A stretch of 64,000 nt of DNA from Oceanicaulis alexandrii DSM 11625 (GCF_000420265.1 NZ_ATUP01000001.1:2418001-2482000), one strand, 5' to 3'. Shown: positions 1-9,346, counted from the first letter of the stretch. The notes: generated by a model not told the origin, from the letters alone. Numbers and translations are program-made.

Positions 1-354
1 GCGTATTTCCGCTTCACGCTGGATGACATGTCCCATCGCGCCCGGCGGCTGGAACGCGCGGTCGCCTGGCGCTGCAAGACGTTCGGCCTGCCTTATGGCG
101 ATCAGGGCCTGCTGATCCGCGCTGATTTTTATGACCGTCTGGGCGGGTACAAGCCCTGGCCCCTGTTTGAGGACGTGGATCTGGTGCGGCGCATCGGCAA
201 GCACCGGCTCTGGCCTTTGAACGCGCGGGCGGAGACCAGCGCCGAGAAGTTCCGGGCGGAAGGCTATCGTCGCCGCTCCCTGAAAAATCTTGTTCTGCTG
301 GCGCGGTATTATCTGGGCGCCAAACCCTCTGACCTCGCGAAAGCCTACCGATGA
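1..354 (+). CDS. Glycosyltransferase, arsenosugar-type (TIGR04283-like), 5' truncated by window edge
   Basis: Only the last 117 codons are present; the frame is open from base 1, so the start lies upstream. The visible part has the C-terminal half of a family 2 glycosyltransferase: a GDQGL stretch near codon 35 followed by a GGY...LFEDVDLVRR acidic motif that resembles the ED region of GT2 enzymes. This pattern fits the TIGR04283 family, named for its co-occurrence with arsenosugar synthesis genes. The next gene starts inside its stop codon (ATGA overlap) and is the usual TIGR04282 partner, which supports the call. Probably a cytoplasmic or membrane-associated sugar transferase; the acceptor cannot be told from sequence. 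Confidence 0.8.
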   Translation, partial: AYFRFTLDDMSHRARRLERAVAWRCKTFGLPYGDQGLLIRADFYDRLGGYKPWPLFEDVDLVRRIGKHRLWPLNARAETSAEKFRAEGYRRRSLKNLVLLARYYLGAKPSDLAKAYR

Positions 355-959
355 CGCTGCGCCCTGTTCTGGTGGTTTTCGTGAAGGCGCCGGTGATCGG
401 CGGCGCCAAGACCCGCCTCGCCAAGGGCATCGGCAAGGTGCAGGCGTGGCGTCGGCATCGCGCCATGACCGCGACGGTGCTGCGCCGTCTGCAGGATCCG
501 CGCTGGGAGACCGTGATCACCCTCAGCCCGGACCGGGCGCTTGACCGCCGCTTTCCCAATGTCTGGCCGGATGATCTGCCGCGTGCATTGCAGGGCGGCG
601 GCGATCTGGGCGCGCGTCAGGCCCGCGTTTTTGCGCATCGCGCGCCGGTCTGCGTCATCGGATCGGACGCGCCGCAAATTACTCGCGACGACATCGCCGC
701 AGCCTTCTCAGGTCTGAAACGCAATGACGCCGTGATCGGCCCCGCGGAAGATGGCGGCTATTGGCTGCTGGCGCTGAACGGTCCGGCCCCGGACATGCTT
801 TTTGACGGCATGCGCTGGTCCCATGAAGAGACGCGCAGCGATCTGCTGCGGCAGCTGAGCTTGCATGGTCTGGAGCGGGTGAAGAGGCTGCGTCCCTTGC
901 GGGATGTGGACGAGGCGTCAGACTTAGAGGTCGTAAAGGGCCAGTCCTCGAAAATGTGA
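351..959 (+). CDS. TIGR04282-like (DUF2064) glycosyltransferase/nucleotidyltransferase
   Basis: A 202-residue protein translationally coupled to the gene before it (ATG shares bases with the upstream TGA). It has the DUF2064 pattern: an N-terminal FVKAPVIGGAKTRLAKGIG stretch like the nucleotide-binding loop of GT-A folds, an SDAPQIT motif near residue 105, and GPAEDGGYWLLAL near 125. It also pairs with TIGR04283 proteins in arsenosugar loci. The final dozen codons after [11 protein letters not shown] run into the convergent AT-rich gene and look like run-off sequence, so the C-terminus was probably altered when that DNA arrived. The last 36 bases overlap the 3' end of the SIR2-like gene on the other strand. 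Confidence 0.82.
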   Translation: MTLRPVLVVFVKAPVIGGAKTRLAKGIGKVQAWRRHRAMTATVLRRLQDPRWETVITLSPDRALDRRFPNVWPDDLPRALQGGGDLGARQARVFAHRAPVCVIGSDAPQITRDDIAAAFSGLKRNDAVIGPAEDGGYWLLALNGPAPDMLFDGMRWSHEETRSDLLRQLSLHGLERVKRLRPLRDVDEASDLEVVKGQSSKM

Positions 960-1949
960 AGACATCATTTCTTCGCAAGTTATTTTGGAAAGTATTGCTG
1001 TTTTTGATTTTGGAAACAATACAGAAAGAGCTGATTTTATTTGCGAAATTGAGAAATCAGACTCGCCATAAGCTGTCCCATAAATTTCTTTTACATTATT
1101 CGAAGCTGTTCTCATAAGGCGCAAATTTTGATCGTGGAAGCCAAATCCAAGTATAACTGCTACCTCAGAATTTTCGATAAATGATTGAATTTCATGTTCT
1201 GTATCGCTGTTAATCGATTCAGAATAGGTCAATATTTTATTCGATAGATCAATGGTTTCGTCAGCAGATAGAGATTGACCAAAATCTGAGCGCACATAAT
1301 GAGGTATTTCGTTGTGATCTTTACCGGCGACGCCGTATGGGTGCACTATATTCATAGTCGACATGATTCGTTTAACTGTATTTAGATCTAAACTATATGT
1401 AGACATTAGAGCTTGGGAGAAATATTCTTCAATGCATCTGTCGTAATTAAAAACAATAAAATATGAGTCTTCAAATATTTTTTCTATTGTTGTTTTGTCG
1501 TGGCCGCGTATGAGTAAAAGCCATAGGCTATAAAGCCAAGTTTCTCTCATTTTTTCTGTAAAGATCGGGTGGGTATGATTTTCTAAATATAAATCTGATT
1601 TTCTTTCTCGCTCCCTAATATGATGAATAATTGAAATTTTTCCATAAGTTGTGATGTGTTGATCTTTTCTTGTTTCTATAAAATCATCTATCGACGGCAT
1701 GCCTTTTAGACTTGTCTTAAATTCACGATAAATATTTGCTGAATCTGATGGTATCAAATTTCTAATTGCTGCCTCTTTTATTATATAGGCAAATTTGGGA
1801 TCTCTAGTTTTGCTCTCCACAACATTATTAAGCTCAAATGTTATATGGCTTGATGTCCAAATGTCATTTAGGAGTTCTTTCCCGGAGGGAAATTTTAGCG
1901 ACAAGCTCGCTCCAGCGCCAATAATGAAACAAGTCTTGTTTTTAAGCAT
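924..1949 (-). CDS. Stand-alone SIR2-like domain protein, AT-rich, probable defence gene
   Basis: 341 residues. N-terminal [15 protein letters not shown] (residues 9-23) is the nucleotide-binding glycine motif of SIR2-like proteins. Further family features are PSIDDF at 85-90, [10 protein letters not shown] at 167-176 (the NYD motif), HPYG at 203-206 in place of the catalytic-His region, and [11 protein letters not shown] at 265-275. Known members of this SIR2-like group act as NAD+-consuming effectors in phage defence, but no partner gene (Argonaute, Thoeris TIR, HerA or similar) is adjacent. A hand count over three 60-base lines (1381-1440, 1441-1500 and 1501-1560) gives about 31% GC against about 65% around it, so horizontal gain is likely. 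Its start overlaps the stop of the uracil-DNA glycosylase gene by 8 bases. Function as a defence effector is inference. Confidence 0.8.
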   Translation of the reverse strand: MLKNKTCFIIGAGASLSLKFPSGKELLNDIWTSSHITFELNNVVESKTRDPKFAYIIKEAAIRNLIPSDSANIYREFKTSLKGMPSIDDFIETRKDQHITTYGKISIIHHIRERERKSDLYLENHTHPIFTEKMRETWLYSLWLLLIRGHDKTTIEKIFEDSYFIVFNYDRCIEEYFSQALMSTYSLDLNTVKRIMSTMNIVHPYGVAGKDHNEIPHYVRSDFGQSLSADETIDLSNKILTYSESINSDTEHEIQSFIENSEVAVILGFGFHDQNLRLMRTASNNVKEIYGTAYGESDFSISQIKSALSVLFPKSKTAILSKITCEEMMSSHFRGLALYDL

Positions 1950-2736
1950 TTAATCTCGCCTTCAGGCTCAGCAAATCCTGCCAGCTTTTGGCTTTCTCCT
2001 GCGGGCGACGCAGCAGGAAGGCGGGGTGATACATCGGCAGGGCCGGAATCACCGTCCCGTCGCTGAGCGTGTAGTCATGCCAGCGTCCGCGCAGCGTCAT
2101 GATCCCGTCTTTGGACCGCAACAGGCTTTGCGCGGCGATGCCGCCGGCAAAGACAAGGGCTTTGGGTTTCACCAGCTCGATATGGCGCTCGGCGAACGGG
2201 CGGCAGGCCTCGATCTCGGCGTCGGTGGGTTTGCGGTTCCCCGGCGGACGCCAGTAGACCACGTTGGTGATCAGGGCGCGCGTGTCATCCAGGCCGATGG
2301 CGCTGAGCATCTTGTCGAGCAAATGCCCGGCGGGCCCCACGAAGGGGACGCCCTCGCGGTCTTCATCCCGGCCTGGCGCTTCGCCCACCACCATGACATC
2401 GCCCTGGGGATTGCCCCGTGCGAACACCAGCTGGGTGGCGGTGGCTTTCAGCGGGCAGCCGTCAAAAGCGTCGAGCGCTTGCTTGAGCTCGTCCACGGAC
2501 TGGGTCGCCTGCGCCAGGGCGCGACCGTCCTGAGTCGGCGCGGCGCCAAAGCCGGCCTGACGCGCCTGGGCGCCGGTGGCGCGCGCTTCAGAGGCGGCGG
2601 GCGGCGGCGCGATGCTGGAGGATGCAGCCGCTTTGGGCGCGGGCAGGGGCGGCAGCGCCTCGACGCCCGATTGATCCCACCATCCGATCAGGCTCTTCAG
2701 AGCACGGACATCTTCGGGGGAGAGGGGCGCGGTCAT
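1942..2736 (-). CDS. Uracil-DNA glycosylase, family 4-like
   Basis: Removes uracil from DNA in base-excision repair. About 264 residues: a low-complexity Ala/Pro-rich N-terminus (about 1-80), then the glycosylase domain with [20 protein letters not shown] at 118-137 (motif A), [13 protein letters not shown] at 156-168 and HPAFLLRRP at 237-245 (motif B with the His). Only two cysteines remain, C94 (GCPLK) and C178; the positions equivalent to the first and third Fe-S ligands of family 4 enzymes are F91 and W162, so the 4Fe-4S cluster is probably absent. ATG at 2736 has a GGAAAA stretch upstream; an in-frame GTG at 2775 is the alternative. The last codons are AT-rich and belong to the foreign junction. 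Confidence 0.85.
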   Translation of the reverse strand: MTAPLSPEDVRALKSLIGWWDQSGVEALPPLPAPKAAASSSIAPPPAASEARATGAQARQAGFGAAPTQDGRALAQATQSVDELKQALDAFDGCPLKATATQLVFARGNPQGDVMVVGEAPGRDEDREGVPFVGPAGHLLDKMLSAIGLDDTRALITNVVYWRPPGNRKPTDAEIEACRPFAERHIELVKPKALVFAGGIAAQSLLRSKDGIMTLRGRWHDYTLSDGTVIPALPMYHPAFLLRRPQEKAKSWQDLLSLKARLNA

Positions 2737-2865
2737 GGAACGTGTTTTTCCGATATGGACTGTGTGAGGCTTCACCCTAGCTCATAACGCAAGCCTGGGT
2801 TAATACGAAAGAGAATGCGGCGCCAGCGAATGAGCGCGGCAGGGGCTGAGACTTGAGGAGACGAC

Positions 2866-4539
2866 ATGGCCGACGGGGCGATTGAGCGCGAATCCATGGA
2901 ATACGATGTGGTCATCGCAGGGGCTGGCCCAGCCGGTCTTGCGGCGGCGATTCGTCTGAAACAACGCTGCGAAGAAACCGGGCAGGATCTGACCATCGCC
3001 GTCCTTGAAAAAGGCTCCGAAGTCGGCGCGCACATCCTGTCAGGCGTCGTTTTCGATCCCAAGGCGCTGGACGAGTTGCTGCCGGACTGGCGCAATGATC
3101 CAAGCCAGCCGTTCGACACGGAAGTCACCGAAGACGTCTTCATGGCGCTGGGCGAGGCGGGCTCCGCCACGATCCCCGGCTTCGGCATGCCGCCCTTCAT
3201 GCACAATCATGGCTGCTATGTCGGCTCGCTGGCGACCATGTGCCGCTGGCTGGCTGAAAAAGCTGAAGCCATGGGCGTTGAGGTCTATCCCGGTTTCCCG
3301 GCGGACCAGTTCATCGAGGAAGACGGCGTCGTCAAAGGCGTGATCACCGGCGATATGGGCGTCGCGCGCGATGGCGGTCACAAGGACATGTACCAGCCCG
3401 GCATGGAGCTGCGCGGCAAGTACACCCTGATCGGCGAAGGCGCGCGCGGTTCGCTGTCCAAGCAACTGATCGACAAATACGGACTCAGCGAAGGCCGCGA
3501 CCCGCAGAAATTCGGCATCGGCATGAAAGAGCTCTGGCGCATCAAGCCGGAGAATTTCAAGAAGGGCCGCGTGCAGCACACCATGGGCTGGCCGCTGGAC
3601 AATTCCACGGGCGGCGGCTCCTTCCTCTATCATTTCGGTGACAATCTTGTTTCGGTCGGCTTTGTGGTGCACCTCAACTACAAGAACCCGCACCTGTTCC
3701 CGTTCGGCGAATTCCAGCGCTTCAAGACCCACCCTGACATCGCGCCGATCTTTGAAGGCGCCGAGCGTCTGTCCTATGGCGCGCGGGCGATCACCGAGGG
3801 CGGCTATCAGTCCGTGCCCAAGCTGACCTTCCCGGGCGGCGCGCTGATCGGTTGTTCGGCCGGGTTCGTGAACGTGCCGCGCATCAAGGGCAGCCATAAC
3901 GCCATGAAGACCGGCATGATGGCCGCTGAAGCTGCGTTCGACGCGCTGGCCGAAGGGCGTCAGGGCGACGAGCTGACCGCTTACGCTGAAGCCTATGACA
4001 AGTCCTGGGTGAAAAAAGAACTCAAGACCGTCCGTAACGCCAAGCCGCTCTGGACGAAGTTCGGAACGGTGCTGGGCGTCGCGCTGGGCGGTATGGACAT
4101 GTGGACCAACTATCTGTTCGGGTTCTCGATCTTCGGCACGCTCAGCCATGGCGGCAGTGACGCAGAGGCGCTCAAGCCCGCCGACAAATGCAAGCAGATC
4201 GACTATCCCAAGCCTGACGGCGTTCTGACCTTTGACCGTCTGTCCTCGGTGTTCATCTCGAACACCAATCATGAGGAAGACCAGCCGATCCACCTGAAAC
4301 TCAAGGATCCGGCGCTGCAGAAGTCGTCCGAATATGATGTCTATGGCGGCCCGTCCGCGCGGTATTGCCCGGCGGCGGTCTATGAATGGGTGACGCCGGA
4401 CGAAGGCGGAGAGCCGACCTTCGTGATCAATGCGCAGAACTGCGTCCACTGCAAAACCTGCGACATCAAGGATCCCAACCAGAACATCAACTGGACCACG
4501 CCTGAAGGCGGTGGCGGTCCCAACTATCCGAACATGTAA
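2866..4539 (+). CDS. Electron transfer flavoprotein-ubiquinone oxidoreductase
   Basis: Passes electrons from reduced ETF to ubiquinone at the inner membrane, joining acyl-CoA and amino-acid oxidation to respiration. The 557 residues begin with an FAD dinucleotide fold (VVIAGAGPAGLAAA, about 15-28) and end with the 4Fe-4S domain: a Cys near 501 (YCPAAVYEW) and the CVHCKTC cluster at 526-532, giving all four ligands. Length matches the family (about 550). ATG at 2866 is preceded by a strong GAGGAGA. Encoded 14 bases ahead of the TPR lipoprotein. It should serve acyl-CoA dehydrogenases such as the one at 51973-53757. Confidence 0.95.
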   Translation: MADGAIERESMEYDVVIAGAGPAGLAAAIRLKQRCEETGQDLTIAVLEKGSEVGAHILSGVVFDPKALDELLPDWRNDPSQPFDTEVTEDVFMALGEAGSATIPGFGMPPFMHNHGCYVGSLATMCRWLAEKAEAMGVEVYPGFPADQFIEEDGVVKGVITGDMGVARDGGHKDMYQPGMELRGKYTLIGEGARGSLSKQLIDKYGLSEGRDPQKFGIGMKELWRIKPENFKKGRVQHTMGWPLDNSTGGGSFLYHFGDNLVSVGFVVHLNYKNPHLFPFGEFQRFKTHPDIAPIFEGAERLSYGARAITEGGYQSVPKLTFPGGALIGCSAGFVNVPRIKGSHNAMKTGMMAAEAAFDALAEGRQGDELTAYAEAYDKSWVKKELKTVRNAKPLWTKFGTVLGVALGGMDMWTNYLFGFSIFGTLSHGGSDAEALKPADKCKQIDYPKPDGVLTFDRLSSVFISNTNHEEDQPIHLKLKDPALQKSSEYDVYGGPSARYCPAAVYEWVTPDEGGEPTFVINAQNCVHCKTCDIKDPNQNINWTTPEGGGGPNYPNM

Positions 4540-4552
4540 GGGCGGGGCGAAG

Positions 4553-6256
4553 ATGCGCCCCGACACCGGCTTTCGCGCCGCGCTGACCTCGATCTTGGGC
4601 CTGGGCCTTGGATTGAGCGTGAGCGCGTGCGCCAGCTTGCCTGACGCCGGGTTCGGTCATGAAGAACGTTCGGTCTACGGCTCCTATCTGGCGGCGCGCT
4701 ACGCCGGCTCGTCTCGCGATCTGGAAGCGTCGTCCGAGCTGTACGCTCAGGCGCTAGACCGGGCGCCGGACTCGACGCTGATCTCGCAGCGCGCTTTCTT
4801 CGCCGCCCTGGTGGCGGGAGATTTCGATCGCGCCGATCAGGTGGCCGAGCAGGCCGCCAATGATCCGGAGACCGCTCAGATCGCCGGCATATACTGGCGC
4901 GCCCTGAGCCTTGGACACGGCCGGGAGCCTGTTGAGCTGGAGAACAACGCCGTCGGCGTGTTTTCAAACCTCGTCACCGATATTCTTCAAGACTGGGACG
5001 CCATTGCGCGGGGGCAGGAGGTGTCCTGGGCGCAAAGCGATATCAGTCTGGCGACGCCGCAAACACCCTCAGCCGAGCACTGGCTGCATCGCGCGCTCGT
5101 TCTCGAGCATCTGGGCCAGGATGAAGCGGCGGACGCCGCCTATCAGAACGCCCGCGCCGGCATGCCTGGCCTGATCACTTTCAATACCCTGATGTATGGC
5201 GCATTTCTGGAGCGTCAGGGACGAGTGGATGCGGCGCGCTCGCTTTATGAAGAGGCGCTGGAGATCCGCTCAGTCGAGCGCCCTGATGTGGAAGCGGCGC
5301 TGGCGCGTCTGGACCATGGCGGCCGTCCGCCACGGTTTCCGCGTGCGCGGGAAGCCGCCGCGCGGGCGCTGTTTCCGCCAGCCTCCATCGTCAGCAACCG
5401 GGCGGGCGGCGAATATACGGTGCTGTTCCTGCGCGTGATCCAGCGTCTGGACCCGAATTTTCATTACAACACCCTGACCATCGCCCAGATGCTCGACAGT
5501 CTCGATCTGCAAGAGGCGGCGCTGGCTGAATACGCCAAGATCGACGACGGCCCGCTGTATGAGGGCGTCCAGGTCAATCGGATTTGGCTGCAATTCCGGA
5601 TGGAGGAGCGCGAGAGCCTGGTGGATGAGGCGCGCGCGCTGGTCGAGCAAAGTCCAACCATCCCGCATCAGCTCTTGCTGGCGGATATGCTCCGCGTGAC
5701 CGATCGCTGTAGCGACGCCATACCGATTTACGCGCATGTGGTTGAACAAGCGCGGGAAGAGCGTGGCGAAGCGGATTGGCGCTATGTGTTCTACCAGGCG
5801 GCCTGCACCGAAATCGTCGAAGGCTGGGACGTGGCGGAGCCCTTGTTCGAACGCACGCTGGAGCAGGCGCCCGACGAGCCGCTGGTGCTCAATCATCTGG
5901 GCTATAATCTGATCGTGAAGGGTGAGCAGCTCGAACGCGGGCTGCGCATGGTCCAGCGGGCCGTATCGCTGGACCCGTCCAACGGCGCCATTACGGATTC
6001 GCTGGGTTGGGGGCATTACAAGCTCGGCAATTTGCGTGATGCGATCTACTGGCTGGAGCGTGCAGTCACCTTGAGCCCGGACAGCGCCACCAATAACTGG
6101 CATCTGGGCGACGCCTACGCCGCCGCCGGCCGTCAGCTGGAGGCGGAGTTCCAATGGCGCCGGGCGCTGGAGCTGGATCTGGATGAGGGCGAGCGTGAGC
6201 TGATCGAGCGCCGGCTGGAGCTGGGACTGGACGCCGGGCCGCCCGATCTGCCATGA
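4553..6256 (+). CDS. TPR-repeat lipoprotein
   Basis: 567 residues from ATG 4553. The N-terminus is a lipoprotein signal peptide: hydrophobic stretch at about 10-24 and lipobox VSAC, with the Cys near residue 26. The body is built of tetratricopeptide-like helices; the clearest ones are near the C-terminus (LNHLGYNLIVKGEQLERGL, GAITDSLGWGHYKLG, NNWHLGDAYAAAGR). Such proteins act as periplasmic or outer-membrane-facing scaffolds. It sits in line with ispE and the MraY/WecA-like gene, a common alphaproteobacterial arrangement, but its substrate is unknown. The open frame extends back into the ETF-QO gene; the lipoprotein signal decides the start. Confidence 0.85.
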   Translation: MRPDTGFRAALTSILGLGLGLSVSACASLPDAGFGHEERSVYGSYLAARYAGSSRDLEASSELYAQALDRAPDSTLISQRAFFAALVAGDFDRADQVAEQAANDPETAQIAGIYWRALSLGHGREPVELENNAVGVFSNLVTDILQDWDAIARGQEVSWAQSDISLATPQTPSAEHWLHRALVLEHLGQDEAADAAYQNARAGMPGLITFNTLMYGAFLERQGRVDAARSLYEEALEIRSVERPDVEAALARLDHGGRPPRFPRAREAAARALFPPASIVSNRAGGEYTVLFLRVIQRLDPNFHYNTLTIAQMLDSLDLQEAALAEYAKIDDGPLYEGVQVNRIWLQFRMEERESLVDEARALVEQSPTIPHQLLLADMLRVTDRCSDAIPIYAHVVEQAREERGEADWRYVFYQAACTEIVEGWDVAEPLFERTLEQAPDEPLVLNHLGYNLIVKGEQLERGLRMVQRAVSLDPSNGAITDSLGWGHYKLGNLRDAIYWLERAVTLSPDSATNNWHLGDAYAAAGRQLEAEFQWRRALELDLDEGERELIERRLELGLDAGPPDLP

Positions 6257-6266
6257 GAGCGGCGTC

Positions 6267-7145
6267 ATGACAGACGCAGCCAGTGAATTCGCCCCCGCCA
6301 AAGTCAATCTCAGCCTGCGCGTCGGTCCGCCGCGCGCTGACGGCTACCATCCGCTCGACTCCCTTGTGGTGTTCGCGGACTGGGGCGATGCGTTGAGCGC
6401 GCAGCCCGCTGACACACTGACGCTCAGCCTTACGGGGCCGGGGGCTGATGGCCTGCAGTCGGATCCGCAAAACCTGGTGCTGAAAGCCGCCTACGCCTTG
6501 CGCGCTGCGGCGGACCAGCCCGAGCTGGGCGCCCATCTGACGCTGGACAAGCATTTGCCGGTCGCGGCGGGGCTCGGCGGTGGGTCTTCAGATGCGGCGG
6601 CGGCGCTGCGCGTGTTGAACCGGGTCTGGGATCTGGGGTTTTCCCTCAAGCAACTTGCAGAGATCGGCACGGTGGTCGGCGCGGACGTGCCGGCCTGTGT
6701 TCATGCTCGCCCCTTACGGATGCAAGGCATCGGCGAACGCGTCACCCCGTTGATCGCCTGGCCGGCCCTTCATGGGGTGATCGTGCATCCCGGGGCGCCG
6801 GTGCCCACTGGGCCCGTGTTCAAGGCCTATGATGCGACAGCGCCGCAGCCGCTATCTCCCGGAGCGCCCATGCTGGCGGGCGATCTGGAGGCGGCGCTCA
6901 ATCGTCTGGCGCTGGACGGCAATGATCTTGAGGCGCCCGCGATCGCGCATTGCCCGGTTATCGAGCCGGCGCTGGCGGCGCTGAAGCGTCAGCCTGGCGC
7001 GCGCCTTGTGCGCATGTCCGGGTCAGGGGCGAGCTGTTTTGCGATGTTCGAAACGCCGGAGTCCGCGGACAGGGCGTCCCGTATGATCGCAGGCGAGCAC
7101 CCGGACTGGACCAGCCGCGCTGTGGTGTTCGGGGGCGCAGCGTGA
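6267..7145 (+). CDS. ispE: 4-diphosphocytidyl-2-C-methyl-D-erythritol kinase
   Basis: Phosphorylates the 2-hydroxyl of CDP-methylerythritol in the MEP pathway for isoprenoid precursors. A 292-residue GHMP kinase: substrate-binding APAKVNLSLRV near residue 10, DGYHPLDS near 27, and the ATP-binding PVAAGLGGGSSDAAAAL near 95; a third GHMP motif, MSGSGASCFAMF, lies near 250. Lies 10 bases after the TPR lipoprotein stop; its own TGA overlaps the GTG start of the next gene. Together with dxs and ispA near 58-61 kb it shows that this organism makes isoprenoids by the MEP route. Confidence 0.95.
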   Translation: MTDAASEFAPAKVNLSLRVGPPRADGYHPLDSLVVFADWGDALSAQPADTLTLSLTGPGADGLQSDPQNLVLKAAYALRAAADQPELGAHLTLDKHLPVAAGLGGGSSDAAAALRVLNRVWDLGFSLKQLAEIGTVVGADVPACVHARPLRMQGIGERVTPLIAWPALHGVIVHPGAPVPTGPVFKAYDATAPQPLSPGAPMLAGDLEAALNRLALDGNDLEAPAIAHCPVIEPALAALKRQPGARLVRMSGSGASCFAMFETPESADRASRMIAGEHPDWTSRAVVFGGAA

Positions 7146-8152
7146 GCGGGGCGCTGTTCGCCATGGCGCTCACCGCCGCCTTGGTGAGCTTTGTCGTCTC
7201 TGTGTTGGTCTTGAAGGGCGGCGTGCTCGATCTGCCGAACGCTCGGTCCAGTCACAAGACCCCCACGCCGCGCGGCGGGGGGGTGGGCGTTCTGGCGGGT
7301 GTGGGCGCCGGGGCGCTGGTGGCCAGCGCCTTTCCCCTGGGCGCCTCGGCGCTGGGGGGTGTTCTGATCGTGACGGCGCTGTTAGGCCTGCTGGGGTTTC
7401 TCGATGACCTCTTTGTGCTCGATGAACGCCTCAAACTGGTCTCCTTCATCGTTTTCTGCGCGGCGATGGTGTCCGCGGCCGGACCGGTCACCCGGTTCGG
7501 GCTGACCTATGAGCTCGGCTTTGCGCTGCCGATGCTCGTCGGCTGGATCGGCTCGGCGCTGTTTGTGTTCGTGGTCGTGAATGCGGCGAACTTCATGGAT
7601 GGCTCGGACGGCATCCTTGCTGCGGTGATGATCCCCGCGGGCGTTGCGCTGTGCGTCGCCGGGCTGGCGGCAGGCGTGATGACCAGCGTCATTGCGGGGG
7701 CCTTGCTGGCCGCGAGCCTTGCCGGCTTTGTTGTGCTGAACTGGCCGCCGGCGAAACTGTTTGCGGGCGATGTGGGCGCGCTGGGCGCCGGGGCGCTCTA
7801 TGCGGGCGGTGCGCTGGCGCTGGTCAATCACGGCTTTTCCGGCACGCTCTGGCTGGCGCCCTTGTTCGTGCTGGTCTTTCTGGCGGACGTTCTGCTGACC
7901 CTGCTGCGCCGGGCGCGGCATGGCCGGTTTTCGTTGTCGGCCCATCGTGAGCACGCCTATCAGCGCCTGATTGATTCAGGTTGGAGCCATCAGGCGATCG
8001 CGCTCGTCTATGGCGGGCTGACCGCCGGGATCGGGCTCACAGGCCTGATCGCCGCCCAGATGATGGACGGCGCCGTGCCGATGGTGTTCGCGCTCTGGAC
8101 GGTGGTCCTGACCGCGCTTCACGTGTCGGTCGGGCGGGTTGTCGGGCGGTAG
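7142..8152 (+). CDS. MraY/WecA-like undecaprenyl-phosphate sugar-phosphate transferase (GT4)
   Basis: A polytopic membrane enzyme of the polyprenyl-phosphate N-acetylhexosamine-1-phosphate transferase family, which starts lipid-linked glycan synthesis. About 336 residues from GTG 7142 (GTGA overlap with ispE); ATG 7163 is an alternative. Family motifs are all present: DLPNARSSHKTPTPRGGG (about 32-49), LGFLDDLFVLDERLKL (cytoplasmic Asp pair), NAANFMDGSDGI (Mg-binding), and LFAGDVGALGAGA. About ten hydrophobic segments are visible. It could prime the surface glycan made by the sugar cassette at 12.6-20.4 kb; that link is inference. Confidence 0.88.
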   Translation: MSGALFAMALTAALVSFVVSVLVLKGGVLDLPNARSSHKTPTPRGGGVGVLAGVGAGALVASAFPLGASALGGVLIVTALLGLLGFLDDLFVLDERLKLVSFIVFCAAMVSAAGPVTRFGLTYELGFALPMLVGWIGSALFVFVVVNAANFMDGSDGILAAVMIPAGVALCVAGLAAGVMTSVIAGALLAASLAGFVVLNWPPAKLFAGDVGALGAGALYAGGALALVNHGFSGTLWLAPLFVLVFLADVLLTLLRRARHGRFSLSAHREHAYQRLIDSGWSHQAIALVYGGLTAGIGLTGLIAAQMMDGAVPMVFALWTVVLTALHVSVGRVVGR

Positions 8153-8194
8153 CGCCCGACCTGACGCAAGGTCAGGCCGGGACTTCACCTTTGA

Positions 8195-9319
8195 TCAGAG
8201 CTGATCGAGCATCGCGCGAATGGCGTCGAGTTGGCTGGCGCCGAGTTTCATCGAGCGCTCTGTCGACCAGCCATAGATGGCGTCAGGCATGTCCGCATTG
8301 TCCTTGAACGGCATTTCCAGGGTCATGGCGAGGCATTTGAAATGATGCCGCATCCAGTGCGTCGCGATCGAAAGGTCGGCGCTGCCCGGCGCATCGACGT
8401 CATAGCCGAACGCGGTCTGGAAATCGGGGTTGAAGCGTTTCAGTTCCGCCTTGTAGCCGTCGAGCTTTTTCTGATCGCTCTCCGTCCATCCCGGCACGCC
8501 TTCGGCGCCCGCGATGAAGTTATAGGGCAGGCCTTCGTCGCCATGCATGTCGAGGAAAAAGTCGACGCCGGTCTGCTCCATGGCGTCGAGCACGCATTTG
8601 ACTTCCGGAGAGTTCTCGGCGCTCGCCTTGTCCCATTCGCGGTTGAGGTTCACGCCCTTGGCGTTGGTGCGCAGATGGCCGCGAAACGACCCGTCCGGAT
8701 TCATGTTCGGCACGATGTGGAAGACGGCTTTTGACAGCAGGTCGCGCGCCACCGGATCATTGTCATCCAGAAGACGCTCCAGAAGGCCTTCGGCCGCCCA
8801 TTCCGCCATGCTCTCGCCTGGGTGCTGGCGCGCGGTGATCCATAGCGTCTTCTTGCCGTCGCCGGGTTCGCCCACGATGAGCCGGTCGATATCGCGACCG
8901 TCCAGCGTCTCGCCGATCACATCGAGCGTGACGCGGGGATCGGCCTGGCAGGCGGCGATCAGGGCGTCATGGCGGGCCATGGAATAGGGGGCGAAATAAG
9001 CGATCCACACGGCGTCCGCATCCGGGGTGAGCGTCAGGGTCAGCTGACCGTCAGCGTATGACGTCTCGATCCGCTCCCAATGCTCGCGGTCTTCAGACGC
9101 GACGGCCTGATAGCCGTCCCAGCCGTCCAGATACGCGGCGCCGCCGGCGTTCTCGATCACCATGCAGCAGGTCTGGCCCTTCGCGCCGGACAGGCGGAAA
9201 TGGAACCATTGATAGAAGTCCGAGCCCTTGTCCTTTTTGATCTCAAGGCGAATGTCCTTGGGGTCGGAAGCGGACTTCACAACGATATTGCCGGAATCAA
9301 ACTGGCTGGAGATGCGCAT
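8195..9319 (-). CDS. M14-family zinc carboxypeptidase (cytosolic, Nna1-like)
   Basis: 374 residues from ATG 9319, which has AGAGG about 8 bases upstream. The N-terminal 120 residues form the beta-sandwich domain typical of the M14D/cytosolic carboxypeptidase group, with no signal peptide. The catalytic domain shows the zinc ligands HPGESMAEW (His and Glu), the NPDG and NLNREWDKA segments, LDMHGDE (third ligand His) and a C-terminal LEMPFKD with the likely catalytic Glu. Bacterial members trim C-terminal residues from peptides or proteins; the substrate is not known. Convergent with the MraY/WecA-like gene. Confidence 0.88.
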   Translation of the reverse strand: MRISSQFDSGNIVVKSASDPKDIRLEIKKDKGSDFYQWFHFRLSGAKGQTCCMVIENAGGAAYLDGWDGYQAVASEDREHWERIETSYADGQLTLTLTPDADAVWIAYFAPYSMARHDALIAACQADPRVTLDVIGETLDGRDIDRLIVGEPGDGKKTLWITARQHPGESMAEWAAEGLLERLLDDNDPVARDLLSKAVFHIVPNMNPDGSFRGHLRTNAKGVNLNREWDKASAENSPEVKCVLDAMEQTGVDFFLDMHGDEGLPYNFIAGAEGVPGWTESDQKKLDGYKAELKRFNPDFQTAFGYDVDAPGSADLSIATHWMRHHFKCLAMTLEMPFKDNADMPDAIYGWSTERSMKLGASQLDAIRAMLDQL

Positions 9320-9346
9320 GGCGGACCTCTTTCTGGGGAAGATGTG

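Noticed and set aside
3040-4566. 508-residue open frame opposite ETF-QO
   Set aside because: Antisense shadow of a well-supported gene.
8160-8176. CCTGAC-N5-GTCAGG hairpin between convergent genes, considered as terminator
   Set aside because: The 6-bp stem has no T-run on either strand; it may be a simple repeat.
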